The translations under genes were made by a program, and so were the position numbers. From contig JARFXP010000001.1 in assembly GCA_029194675.1 (NCBI GenBank), positions 1,232,501 through 1,296,500 on the forward strand: a stretch of DNA of 64,000 bases, read 5' to 3'. A model generated the notes under the pieces. The model was not told the DNA's origin, did no database searches, and saw only the letters and a list, made by a program, of their open reading frames with translations. Origin of the DNA: Nitrospira sp. (GTDB lineage: Bacteria; Nitrospirota; Nitrospiria; Nitrospirales; Nitrospiraceae). Shown one piece after another: positions 45,201 through 55,331 of the stretch; position 1 is the stretch's first letter, and each line of letters starts with the position of its first letter.

Positions 45201-45503
45201 CCTAGGGTACGTGGCCGCCTGGAGGCCGGAATTCTTAAGCACTGTGCTCTTTCCGCAATCCGCCGGCCCGATCAGCAGGTACCAGGGGAGACCGGACACA
45301 GCCTGTTGGCCTAATATGCTTTCCCTTAAAGATCCAATGGCCTGTTCAAAGCCGGTTTTCATTATCTCGACGCGACCTTGGCGGTCCTCCGGTCTCTTCC
45401 GGCTGATCAGATCATGAAGTTTCTTCGCATATTCTCTTGTGTGCGTCAGGGCCGCTTTGAAGGCTTCTCTGGTTCGATGCATGTTTTCGGTCATGGTCGT
45501 CAT
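42270..45503 (-). CDS. tssM: T6SS membrane-complex protein TssM (IcmF-like)
   Basis: 1,077 residues from MTTMTENMHRTREAFKAAL. Walker A is GPADCGKS (79-86) in the IcmF NTPase-like domain, followed by FLDTAGRYA. One clear membrane helix (TVGAAVAGVACVSAAVYSYS, about residue 400) precedes the large periplasmic domain ending in KKVVDIQFNLKAEHVKHPFAPEFF. Most TssM proteins also have two N-terminal helices; here none lies before the NTPase domain, nor in the frame further upstream. The start overlaps the tssL stop (ATGA). Confidence 0.92.
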   Translation of the reverse strand: MTTMTENMHRTREAFKAALTHTREYAKKLHDLISRKRPEDRQGRVEIMKTGFEQAIGSLRESILGQQAVSGLPWYLLIGPADCGKSTVLKNSGLQAATYPREEKEHSASGRTHGCDWWVTNEGVFLDTAGRYAAEDEGRDEWLALLDTIKEQRRQVPLNGVLVMVSLPDLFVAKDKEIELHAKKIRARLDELIQRLGVVFPVYLVLTKCDLLRGFVEFFENLNNVAREEQAWGRTFPVEAPAGSTPLNQFEAGFERLLQALHMRCHARLLSLLGSRKIQEVFSFPLQLSAAKQNLTHFVDQLFPPALNQDRPLLRGFYLTSGTQKGQPLDQVVNAVNRRAGLPEFVGAPCGEPKEQGPYFIKQLFTGIIIPDKRLARPSSAAKRRMMLQKRMVTVGAAVAGVACVSAAVYSYSLNGELGEQIRESAEKSYHSIIPEATPFIESVQDRNLDRFRQLVQVLQTDREEGAPLMRRWGMNREATLHEPARDLYIGLFYRLYRDHTRTQLEDTLRSFAADPSRMPANRDSDFYYSYLKTYLMLSVTSDEKEPIHLDQPFLAEWLRQIWHEILPSRYGVKAAAPEVMKAVDQQIDTYSRLLREGQAPFHRDLGLVQAARTALQQLPYPERIYARIQREMMREYKPEPVTLASLLQGAKTSLLESNYEIPGFFTPKFDNGLFNKTRDRILDQAYTDSWVLDVPPDSRADVEKAVHGLYRTDYIREWSEFLASVKLRPVSNREEAITLLLGLTQDTSVLVTLLKAVDSNTSFSALSDFFCDVSKGWIHRDVPSHPVAETFKSLHEFVTSCPEGEGAPLKQYMQQLQQLRDALTRTSHGGEPSAEQRQAEHRLAELITRFDQRAQAAVQLLLQPLRLADVETGLEDCAKAIGELYPFRPGQSDEATIPDLSEFFRPEKGRLLTFYKSTVSGGYRQAKAISDALFPPGSSEPKVPFEMKPLAIGGVGLSEIRLVIEGQELVYLNGAPELFSPFQWTGQSEQRGALLQIVVGVDESRRKTYTKQYEGRWGLFRMLQEGNPVPVSPTEFRLSWTFSIGGKKVVDIQFNLKAEHVKHPFAPEFFSSFRCP

Positions 45504-46180
45504 CGGTTCAATGGCACTTTCTGCGCCAGGTCTTGTAGGCTGGTCTTTACCGCATCGGTATTCCTGGTGATGCTGATGATCAGGATCCCGTACGACACGA
45601 TCGCGAGAGCAATGGCGCCCACAGCCAGCATCCAAGGGATCGCCGCAGCCGGGGGCTTCACCGGTGGAGCGCTCGGCAACGGTACATCCAAGAGCGGGGG
45701 AACTTCGCCGCGCCTCGTCTGCAGGTCACGGCCCAAGTCTTGGATCAACGCCCTGAGTTGTTCTCGCCCCTGCAGTTTGTATTTCCCTTCGAAGCCCAAA
45801 GCCAAACACAGGTAATACAGCTCCAGCAGGTCCGTGTTCAGGGGGTGCCCACGCCAAATCTCTTCCAGATTTTGAAAAAACCCCTGGCCGGCGAGATCTG
45901 TATTAAACAACTCGCTCTGCAGACTCATCGCCGGCCATTGATGCTTCTTGCCCCAGTGTGAGCTCATCACCATCTCATCCAAGTAGGCAGCTAGGGCGTA
46001 GCGAGCCAAGCGCAAGGTCCCCCCCGGAATGCCCATGTCACCCCCTGCCTGGTTGATCTGATAGAAGATGTCGAGGAGATGAGACTGAAGCGCCTCCGGC
46101 TCACCGCAATCGGGGGCGGTCCTCAGTGACGTACCCAATACCAGCGGATCACTAAACAGGGAGAGGAGACTCGCCGACAT
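45500..46180 (-). CDS. tssL: T6SS membrane-complex protein TssL (DotU-like)
   Basis: About 226 residues. The cytoplasmic DotU domain is seen in LLDIFYQINQAGGDMGIP, LARYALAAYLDEMVMSSHWG, SLQSELFNTDLAGQGFFQNLEEI and ELYYLCLALGFEGKY. A proline-rich linker leads to one C-terminal membrane anchor (AAIPWMLAVGAIALAIVSYG). There is no periplasmic peptidoglycan-binding domain. I use the ATG at 46180 (MSASLL); a GTG-type start is nine bases upstream. Its stop overlaps tssM. Confidence 0.92.
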   Translation of the reverse strand: MSASLLSLFSDPLVLGTSLRTAPDCGEPEALQSHLLDIFYQINQAGGDMGIPGGTLRLARYALAAYLDEMVMSSHWGKKHQWPAMSLQSELFNTDLAGQGFFQNLEEIWRGHPLNTDLLELYYLCLALGFEGKYKLQGREQLRALIQDLGRDLQTRRGEVPPLLDVPLPSAPPVKPPAAAIPWMLAVGAIALAIVSYGILIISITRNTDAVKTSLQDLAQKVPLNR

Positions 46181-46189
46181 GGCGAACAC

Positions 46190-47524
46190 CTACTTCGTCC
46201 ACATCAGTTCCAACTTCACGTCTTTCAACACCGGCGGTACATACACCCCAATGGCCCGGGCGCGACAAATCGGCGGCCATAGCGACCCTTGGTTATCCAG
46301 TTGAAAATACTTGTATCCCGCTTCCACCGGCATGGTCGGCGGGGGATTTGGGACATGCAAAACACCCAAGCCCCCCAATGCCCCGCTCACAATGCTCTCG
46401 ACCTCATTCGGGGCTGCGATGCGAATCTGCCTCACGAACTGTGGAATCTGCTCATCTGCAAGGCCGCTCGCCACGACGAGATAGATGCGGCCGGAACTGA
46501 GCTGATCGTCGCTGAGAACGCCTTGCCGAATGCACTCACTCATCAATGTTAGAGGCATCGTCACCACTCGCGTGTCCTCTTGCTTAAGCGCCTGCCGGAT
46601 CCTCAGATCCAATTCCCGGAACGTGCCGGACAGATTGAAATGGTCGTATTTGGGGATGTCCATCGGATCGAGAATCGGGCAAACAGTGCTCAGCTCGCCG
46701 GTCAACCGTGCCAAGATTAAATACAATGCTTCCGGGTGAGGCTGCCCCACAAGGCTGTAGTGGGACAGGACAGGAAGATGCGCATTCAAGATGTGAAGAC
46801 GCGACCATCTCGCTTGATCCAGACTTGCCGGGCTTGCCGCGAGCTGTTGAGCCGCTAAAGCCTTACGTTTGCCGGACAGTAATTCGAGGAGGCCTCGCAA
46901 AAGACGCATCAGCCAGGGCGACGCACTGATGGACAAACAGGGGGGCACGTAACTTTCCCGCATCGCCGGTTTCCCCCCCGAGCCCCGCTCGAGTTCCGAT
47001 ACTTTCAGGGTAATGAAGTTGGTCGCATCTTCTCCTGAGAAAAGAATGCGAAAGTTCTCCCGGGCGAGCAGAATCTCGCGCTTTTCTCCTGAATTGAGGT
47101 CGGCAATACTGGCTCGTGCACCGACATAGCGTGTGGGTGCTGTTCCGGCACTCTCGTCCAGTACCCAGTTCGGGCCTGCCAGCCGCTCGGTGGGAATACC
47201 GACAAACAGGTCCAAGTGATCCAGCGAAGGAGGGAACCAACGATCGATTGAGCGGGGGGGCACAACGCTTCCGTTCTCGGAATCAGTTGGTGAGATCCGC
47301 ATCAGCGTCCCGTCCGGCATTACCCCTTGCAAGGCCACGATTCGGACAAGACCGTTAGCTAGGTCCTCTTGATCCAGTCGTACTTCAGTGACCCCCCACC
47401 CGAAGGGGTTTACCGCCCGGACCCGGTCATGCAGCAACTGCTCATAATAGCGGTCCCACTGCTGGAAATGATGAGGGGTCAGGAACATGCCCTCGTGCCA
47501 GATGATTTTGTGCGGCCGATTCAT
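46190..47524 (-). CDS. tssK: T6SS baseplate-membrane linker TssK
   Basis: 444 residues beginning MNRPHKIIWHEGMFLTPHHFQQWDRY, the conserved TssK start. Further blocks are AVNPFGWGVTEVRLDQEDL, LHILNAHLPVLSHYSLVGQPHPEALYLILARLTGEL and DIPKYDHFNLSGTFRELD. It connects the baseplate to TssL and TssM. tssL starts about ten bases downstream and tssJ lies 16 bases upstream. Confidence 0.95.
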   Translation of the reverse strand: MNRPHKIIWHEGMFLTPHHFQQWDRYYEQLLHDRVRAVNPFGWGVTEVRLDQEDLANGLVRIVALQGVMPDGTLMRISPTDSENGSVVPPRSIDRWFPPSLDHLDLFVGIPTERLAGPNWVLDESAGTAPTRYVGARASIADLNSGEKREILLARENFRILFSGEDATNFITLKVSELERGSGGKPAMRESYVPPCLSISASPWLMRLLRGLLELLSGKRKALAAQQLAASPASLDQARWSRLHILNAHLPVLSHYSLVGQPHPEALYLILARLTGELSTVCPILDPMDIPKYDHFNLSGTFRELDLRIRQALKQEDTRVVTMPLTLMSECIRQGVLSDDQLSSGRIYLVVASGLADEQIPQFVRQIRIAAPNEVESIVSGALGGLGVLHVPNPPPTMPVEAGYKYFQLDNQGSLWPPICRARAIGVYVPPVLKDVKLELMWTK

Positions 47525-47540
47525 AGATGTCGGCTTTCAG

Positions 47541-47960
47541 TCAATCCACGGTAACCGTCCGCGCGTAGACCTTTACCTTCACGGAGAGGGGCCACAATCG
47601 GCCCAAATCCACCACTTGTCGCCAGGTAGTCCCCTTTTCGCGAAATAGCGCCACGACTGCGAAGTATTTCGCTCCTTTTTTCCGATCCTCTTTCACCACC
47701 AACTCAGCACTCGGAAACAGCACAGTCTCCTTTCTCCATAGGATGTCCTGTTCGAGGAGCTTCTGGTCGCTCTTTACCAGTGACAGGAAGTCCGCCTTCT
47801 CGAACCGATCTTTGCTGCTGAGTTGATAGAGACGCATGACTACAGGGAGAGGCTGCCCCCTTTCATCACGAGGAGGCACTTGGGATGACAGGGTCACTTT
47901 GAGAGAACCGCATGCACCCACGGCGAGCGCCAGCAGGCTCATACTCAAAACAATGAGCAC
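47541..47960 (-). CDS. tssJ: T6SS outer-membrane lipoprotein TssJ
   Basis: The mature part SLKVTLSSQVPPRDERGQPLPVVMRLYQLSSKDRFEKADFLSL and the end KYFAVVALFREKGTTWRQVVDL are typical TssJ (SciN). The lipobox is LAVGAC. The start is unclear: a GTG at 47960 gives VLIVLSMSLLALAVGAC directly, but the frame is open up to a GTG at 48170, giving 209 residues with a basic N-terminus. A decayed IS110 element begins only 28 bases beyond that, so the original upstream DNA, including the operon promoter, may have been replaced. Confidence 0.85.
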   Translation of the reverse strand: MLIVLSMSLLALAVGACGSLKVTLSSQVPPRDERGQPLPVVMRLYQLSSKDRFEKADFLSLVKSDQKLLEQDILWRKETVLFPSAELVVKEDRKKGAKYFAVVALFREKGTTWRQVVDLGRLWPLSVKVKVYARTVTVD

Positions 47961-48197
47961 CTGTCGGACTACCGGAAGCCTGAGCCGCTCTAAGCACAGC
48001 CCTCTCCGAATTGCAGATGCGTGATGGCTTCGGAGATCAGGGGAGTGAGCGGATATTGGCACACAGGGTAGAAGGGGGGTAGCTCGATAAGGACCGATCG
48101 AGGCTTCCTCCTGTGGTCGGTGTCCCACTCCACAATAAGCTATAAAATTGGTCTTCCTCTTCTCCGGCACAACGGACTCCGTCTGCCTTTCTGAGGT

Positions 48198-49435
48198 GTG
48201 ATCGAGATGTCACCGATGAGAACACTGCGCTATCCGACACACATTGGATCTACTTTCAATTTTGAGGATGGGCACAAGCAGACAGTGGCGGTCTGTATCC
48301 GGGTGCCCGGCCCAGCGGGGGACCGCGAGCAGCATGTCCGCACCATTGGCACGATGACCGCCGATCTGTTGACTCTGCATAACTGGCTGATGATGCGCGG
48401 CGTGACGCATGTCGCCCTGGAGAGCACGGGCCTGTACTGGAAGCCGGTCTACTACCTGTTCGAAGACGTCTTTCGCTGTCTCTCGGTCAACGCCGCCCCT
48501 ATGCACAACGTGCCGGGACGGAAGACCGACGCGCAGGACTGCGCCTGGACTGCGCAATGACTGGAGCATGGGCTCTTGCGGGGAAGTTTTGTGCCGCCAA
48601 CACCGATTCGGAAACTGCGGGATCTGACCCGCTACCGCAAGGTGCTCATCCAAGAGCGCACCCGTGAGGCTCAGCGGCTGCACAAGGTGCTGGAAGATGC
48701 CGGGATCAAGCTGGTCTCGGTGGCCACCGACATCCTCGGGGTGTCGGGCCGCGCCATGCTGGAGCCGCTCGTACTGGGCACCACCGATCCGGCGGTGCTG
48801 GCCAAGCTGCCGACCTTGCAGTAGGTCCTGACCGGACAATTTCGTCGGCATCATGCGTTCCTGGTCAGTGAACTCCTGGCGCATCTGGATTACCCGGAGG
48901 AGGCCGTCGACCGGCTGAGGCGCGCATCGAGGAGCAGCTCTGCCCCTTCGCAGCGGTGGTGACCCCCTTGGATGCGATTCCGGGGGTGGACCAGCGCGTG
49001 ATTGAGGGAGTCGTGGCGGAGATCGGCGTGGATATGCGTCCGTTTCCCTCGGATCGGCATCTGACAAGTTGGGCCGGCATCTGTCCCCGCCACCATGAGA
49101 GTGCGGACAAGCACACCGGCAGCAAGACGCGGAAAAGGAACTGCTGGCTGCGCACGGCCCTGATGAAAGCCGCATTGGCCGCGATTCGGGTGAAAGACAG
49201 CCGCCTGGCGGCCCGGTATCGCCGGGTCATGCGCTATCGGGGGCACAAGAAGGCGCTTGTGGCTGTTGCGCATACGATCCTGGTCATGATCTATCGCCTG
49301 CTCAAGGACCAGGTCCCGCGCCAGATGTGGGGAACCACGTACCACGAGCAGCGAGACCCGGAGCAAGCCACGCGCCAGCACGTTAAGCCGTTGGAGCGCT
49401 TGGACCATCGGGTCATCCTCGAGCCGATCACCTAA
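48198..49435 (+). pseudogene. IS110-family transposase, inactivated
   Basis: The plus strand shows FEDGHKQTVAVCIRVPGPAG, LMMRGVTHVALESTGLYWKPVYYLF and NVPGRKTDAQDCAW of the DEDD domain, and later TPLDAIPGVDQRVIEGVVAEIG, LTSWAGICPRHHESADKHTGSKTRKRN of the Tnp20 domain with its serine-containing block. Lesions: TGA at 48558-48560, TAG at 48822-48824 and a one-base loss near 48920. Corrected length is about 410 residues. No inverted ends are seen, as is normal for IS110. It is divergent from tssJ. Confidence 0.88.
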
Positions 49436-50886
49436 GAGACCGCGGCGGCATTTTCGAAGCAGGTTATAATGTTCTGTCAGACGGAACTATCACCGGTATT
49501 CTTTCCTGGAATGCGCATACTGAACGTGCCCAAGTTTGGTAGATAGTCTCGCCTGATGAGTCCTCCATCGCCGTTCTAATGCCGGACCTTACGAATGGAT
49601 TTCCCGCACTCAACTTTCCAATCTCTTGGTTCAGAACTCGCCCTGACTCCATTGTGGTTTCCTCTTGTCATTGCAAAATCAAGGATGCTGCCAATCTCGT
49701 ACCACACCTGAATGGAGACTCTTCATTGAAGCAATATATGTTGAAGTACGTAGAATTAAAGGAAAGAACCCCGTGAGGTGCCTGATCAACAGTTCTCAGG
49801 ATGCCGGAGTGCGTGGCAGAATGCCGCAGTCCATTAGAAGTCCTTGTAGCGAATATCTGCAGAGGCTTGGATGAGTGCTCAGCGGTTGTGCTGCCACATA
49901 ATCTCTCACATGTTACTTCTTGGATAGAGCCCTATGGCACTAAGGTCGATCATCTTCATGTTCCAAGTCGTTGTCCTGTTGGACAATGTTTTGTGAGAAC
50001 TGAATCCAGTGGCAGCACGACCACAATCCAGTAACGCTCCACAGACTGTCGCAGGATCAAACACTCCTTCATGGGCGGGCGATTATTACGCGCCCAGAAA
50101 GAGTGTCTAACATTGGCCCCTCAAACGACGTCAGCCAAAAACTAACGTACGATGGCAGGTTCGGCGATGTTATTCGACGGATCGGGATCAGGAGTTATCC
50201 TTCCACCACGCACGTCATTCCTCTTCAGTTAATGCCCTCTTCCGGCGACGAACTGTATGGTGTCCACTTCTGTGGCTCACGGCCAGAATTGTTCCACCCT
50301 CTTTATTTAATGACCAAAGGGAGGTATCAAGAGTAATTCGATTTATCCATGAAGGAACGAGACGTTACGAGAGGCAATAAGGCCAACTGGATTTAGGCCG
50401 GTTACTTGGAGCCGCGGCCAAGCACGCAATTTTCAGTTGAGGCATAGTGCGTCACTCTACGCGAAACTCGCTGTGGCATTAACCCTTCAACATTCGGATG
50501 CATGTCACCCGAATTGGCACGTCGTGCGCCAAGCAGAAATTCGCTACGGAATCTCAGCCGACAAGGGAGCGGTTGTGATTCGCTCGGCTGATTGACAAAC
50601 ACACCATGCTGAATGGAGACGTAAGTGTTTGCGGTGGTAATACGAGAGTCCTTGCAGATGCTTATTGGCCGCCTTCAACCGCCAATGGGTGGACCCGAAT
50701 CACCGCGCAAGGTGTTCATCAGCTCACACGAGCAGGAAAAGTGTTGAGAGGGCTGAAAGGAGCGCTGGGGTTGTACCGATTGATGGGGTTCAGCGGATTG
50801 TTCGGGCTGGCCTCGTTGATGGGAAGGGATTGTTGGCGTTATAACCTGTTACTATCAGTCATGCACTATTGGCCATAGGCTTTCTC
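49436..50886. other. About 1.45 kb without recognisable genes
   Basis: Several open frames of 60-90 codons exist on both strands, but none has a recognisable family, a good ribosome site or neighbours. Composition appears less GC-rich than the flanking genes, especially 49.5-50.6 kb. A GGGG-rich run of degenerate repeats (GGGCTGAAAGGAGCGCTGGG and similar) lies at 50750-50835. I take this as decayed accessory DNA at the right edge of the island, next to the trpE stop. Confidence 0.5.
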
Positions 50887-52383
50887 CTACTCCAGCCCCT
50901 GTTCCGCCAGTTCGATCGCCTTCATCATGGCGCAGGCCTTATTGCACGTTTCTTCGTACTCATGTTCCGGATTCGAGTCGGCGACGATTCCCGCGCCGGC
51001 CTGGATGAAGGCCCGATGCCGAGAGACAACAACGGTACGGATATTGATGCACATGTCCATATTCCCCGAAAACCCGACGTAGCCGACGGCGCCGGCGTAG
51101 GGTCCGCGTCTGGTCGGCTCAAGTTCCTCGATGATTTCCATCGCTCTGATTTTGGGGGCACCGGATACGGTACCGGCGGGAAAACAGGCCTTCAGCACAT
51201 CATACACCGTCCTGTTCGCGCACAGCTTGCCTGTGACATTCGAGACCATATGCATGACGTGCGAGTACCGCTCGACATTCATCAATGACTCGACCTGGAC
51301 GGACCCCTGCTCAGCCACACGACCAACATCATTGCGTCCGAGGTCCACCAGCATAATATGCTCGGCCCGTTCCTTGGCATCGGCAAGAAGACGGCGCTCT
51401 AATTCCGAGTCCTCATCCGGCGTCGCACCACGCCGTCTGGTGCCGGCAATAGGGCGTACCGAGACAAGCCCGTCCTCACACCGCACAAGAATTTCGGGAG
51501 ACGAGCCCACAAGTTCAACACCTGCCATCCTGAGATAATACATGTACGGCGACGGATTCACGAGGCGCAACGCCCGATAGAGTTGAAACGGAGAAGCCTG
51601 GAGATTCGTTTCCCATCGCTGCGACAGGACGCACTGAAAGATATCTCCGGCACTGATGTATTCCTGGGCGCGAGACACCATTTTTTCAAAATCCGCCCTG
51701 TTCATGTTTGCCGTAAACCGAATTGGAGAGCGGCGGCGCTTCGCCCTGACGCGCCTCAGAGGCCGCCGGAGTCTCGCAATCATTGCTTCAATCCTGCCTG
51801 TCGCTTCACGATATGCGGCGCGAACGTCTCTGTCCGACGTTGACTTCACCTGCGCGTTGGCCACGACTTTGATTTTCTGCGATACGTTATCGAAAATGAG
51901 GAGCGTCTCGGTCAGTAGAAAGGCAAACTCCGGTGGATCGAGGTGGTCCTTTCTGCGAGAGGGAAGATCCTCAAAAGTCTTGACGATGTCGTAACCAAGG
52001 TAACCGACGGCTCCACCCACGAAGCGAGGCAAATCCGGAACGGTCACGGTGCGATAGGTCTCCATGATCTCCCGGAGACGGTCCAGCGGCGCTCCTCGGC
52101 TAGGGATCCGACGGCAATCCGAACCCTTCTTCAGGCAAAGATCGCCACGATCTTCGTAGATGACGAGCGGAGACCCACTCCCGAGAAATGAATATCTGGC
52201 CCACTTTTCCCCCCCTTGAATGCTTTCCAACAGATAGGCCGAAGGCCCATGATCGATCTTGGCAAAGGCTGAGACCGGGGTATCATGGTCCGCCAAGACT
52301 TCACGGAATAAAGGAATGAGATTGCCCTGCTTTGCGTACGAGCGAAACTCATCCAGCGTGAGTGAATAGGTCGCGGTCCGCAT
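50887..52383 (-). CDS. trpE: Anthranilate synthase component I
   Basis: Makes anthranilate from chorismate with ammonia from TrpG. About 498 residues from MRTATYSLTLDEFRSYAKQG. The feedback-site LLES motif is in SAYLLESIQGGEKWARYSFLG; the chorismate-binding core shows SAGDIFQCVLSQR, RPIAGTRRRGATPDED, ERAEHIMLVDLGRNDVGRVA and FPAGTVSGAPKIRAMEIIEEL. The frame is open 19 codons further upstream, but the ATG at 52383 gives the usual N-terminus. It is 10 bases after a LysM lipoprotein gene and 33 kb from trpG in the same orientation. Confidence 0.96.
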   Translation of the reverse strand: MRTATYSLTLDEFRSYAKQGNLIPLFREVLADHDTPVSAFAKIDHGPSAYLLESIQGGEKWARYSFLGSGSPLVIYEDRGDLCLKKGSDCRRIPSRGAPLDRLREIMETYRTVTVPDLPRFVGGAVGYLGYDIVKTFEDLPSRRKDHLDPPEFAFLLTETLLIFDNVSQKIKVVANAQVKSTSDRDVRAAYREATGRIEAMIARLRRPLRRVRAKRRRSPIRFTANMNRADFEKMVSRAQEYISAGDIFQCVLSQRWETNLQASPFQLYRALRLVNPSPYMYYLRMAGVELVGSSPEILVRCEDGLVSVRPIAGTRRRGATPDEDSELERRLLADAKERAEHIMLVDLGRNDVGRVAEQGSVQVESLMNVERYSHVMHMVSNVTGKLCANRTVYDVLKACFPAGTVSGAPKIRAMEIIEELEPTRRGPYAGAVGYVGFSGNMDMCINIRTVVVSRHRAFIQAGAGIVADSNPEHEYEETCNKACAMMKAIELAEQGLE

Positions 52384-52393
52384 ATCGTTCCGC

Positions 52394-53038
52394 TTACTCT
52401 GCTCCCACCTGGAGCTTCTGTCCAACCTCGACGATGTCATCCGGCAGATTATTCAGCTTCTTCAGCTTATCGACCTCAATCGCATACCGCTTGCTGATGC
52501 TGAATAGGGTTTCCCCAGGCTTCACCACATGCACAGTTCCTGCTGCTACCTTAGACGGAGGGGGCGGCTCGGTCACAGCCGCCATACCCTTGTCTGGCAG
52601 ATTGGCTCCTCCGCGACCGCTGGAAGCAGCTTTCGGCAGTTCAGCTTTTTTCGGTTTGGCGGAAGGGGAGTGGCCTTTCCGCTGCATATCCTCCAAGGCT
52701 TTTCGTTCCAGCAGGGTCGCTTCCCGGATCGCTTCAGTCTCTTCTTGGAGCCGTGCCATCTGCTCTCGTGCCATTTGCACCTGTGTAGACAGCTCACGAT
52801 TCCTCGCCTCATATTCAGCCAGTTCAGCCTTGGTATGCCTGATTTCACTGTCGAGCTCGGCCGTCCGCTTTTCTTCCTGAGCGAGCAGGCGTTGAAAATT
52901 CAGGCTTCTGGCTTTTTCTGCGTTGTATTTTTCCTCTAACACGACACACCCACTGACCAGCAAACCAGTACAGAGCAGTATCCCTAAGAAAGGAATCCTC
53001 CGCGCTCGTTCACAGACCTGCTGCTCTCCCTTCTGCAT
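52394..53038 (-). CDS. LysM lipoprotein with coiled coil
   Basis: About 214 residues from MQKGEQQVCERARR; AAAGGAGGATAT directly before this ATG decides the start. Lipobox LLVSGC after a hydrophobic stretch, a long coiled coil (about residues 40-130: LLAQEEKRTAELDSEIRHTK onward), a proline/lysine-rich linker and a C-terminal LysM domain (VHVVKPGETLFSISKRYAIEVDKLKKLNNL) that binds peptidoglycan. Probably an envelope-anchoring or hydrolase-activating protein. It directly precedes trpE on the same strand, so trpE is likely read from this promoter. Confidence 0.85.
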   Translation of the reverse strand: MQKGEQQVCERARRIPFLGILLCTGLLVSGCVVLEEKYNAEKARSLNFQRLLAQEEKRTAELDSEIRHTKAELAEYEARNRELSTQVQMAREQMARLQEETEAIREATLLERKALEDMQRKGHSPSAKPKKAELPKAASSGRGGANLPDKGMAAVTEPPPPSKVAAGTVHVVKPGETLFSISKRYAIEVDKLKKLNNLPDDIVEVGQKLQVGAE

Positions 53039-53225
53039 ATATCCTCCTTTGCCCGGGCTTTCCAGCGACTTCAGACCTGCCGAAGAGACGCTTAGAATAG
53101 TGGTCAATGATGCGAAAGTCAAAGCGGACCGGGCCTGTCCTGTTTGACCGTTTCCGCTGCCCTATGCTAGGGTCAGCACGGTTCAGACCTCTCTCCCCTT
53201 TCATGCCGAACGTCACCTGTCATGA

Positions 53226-55331
<2,106 letters not shown>

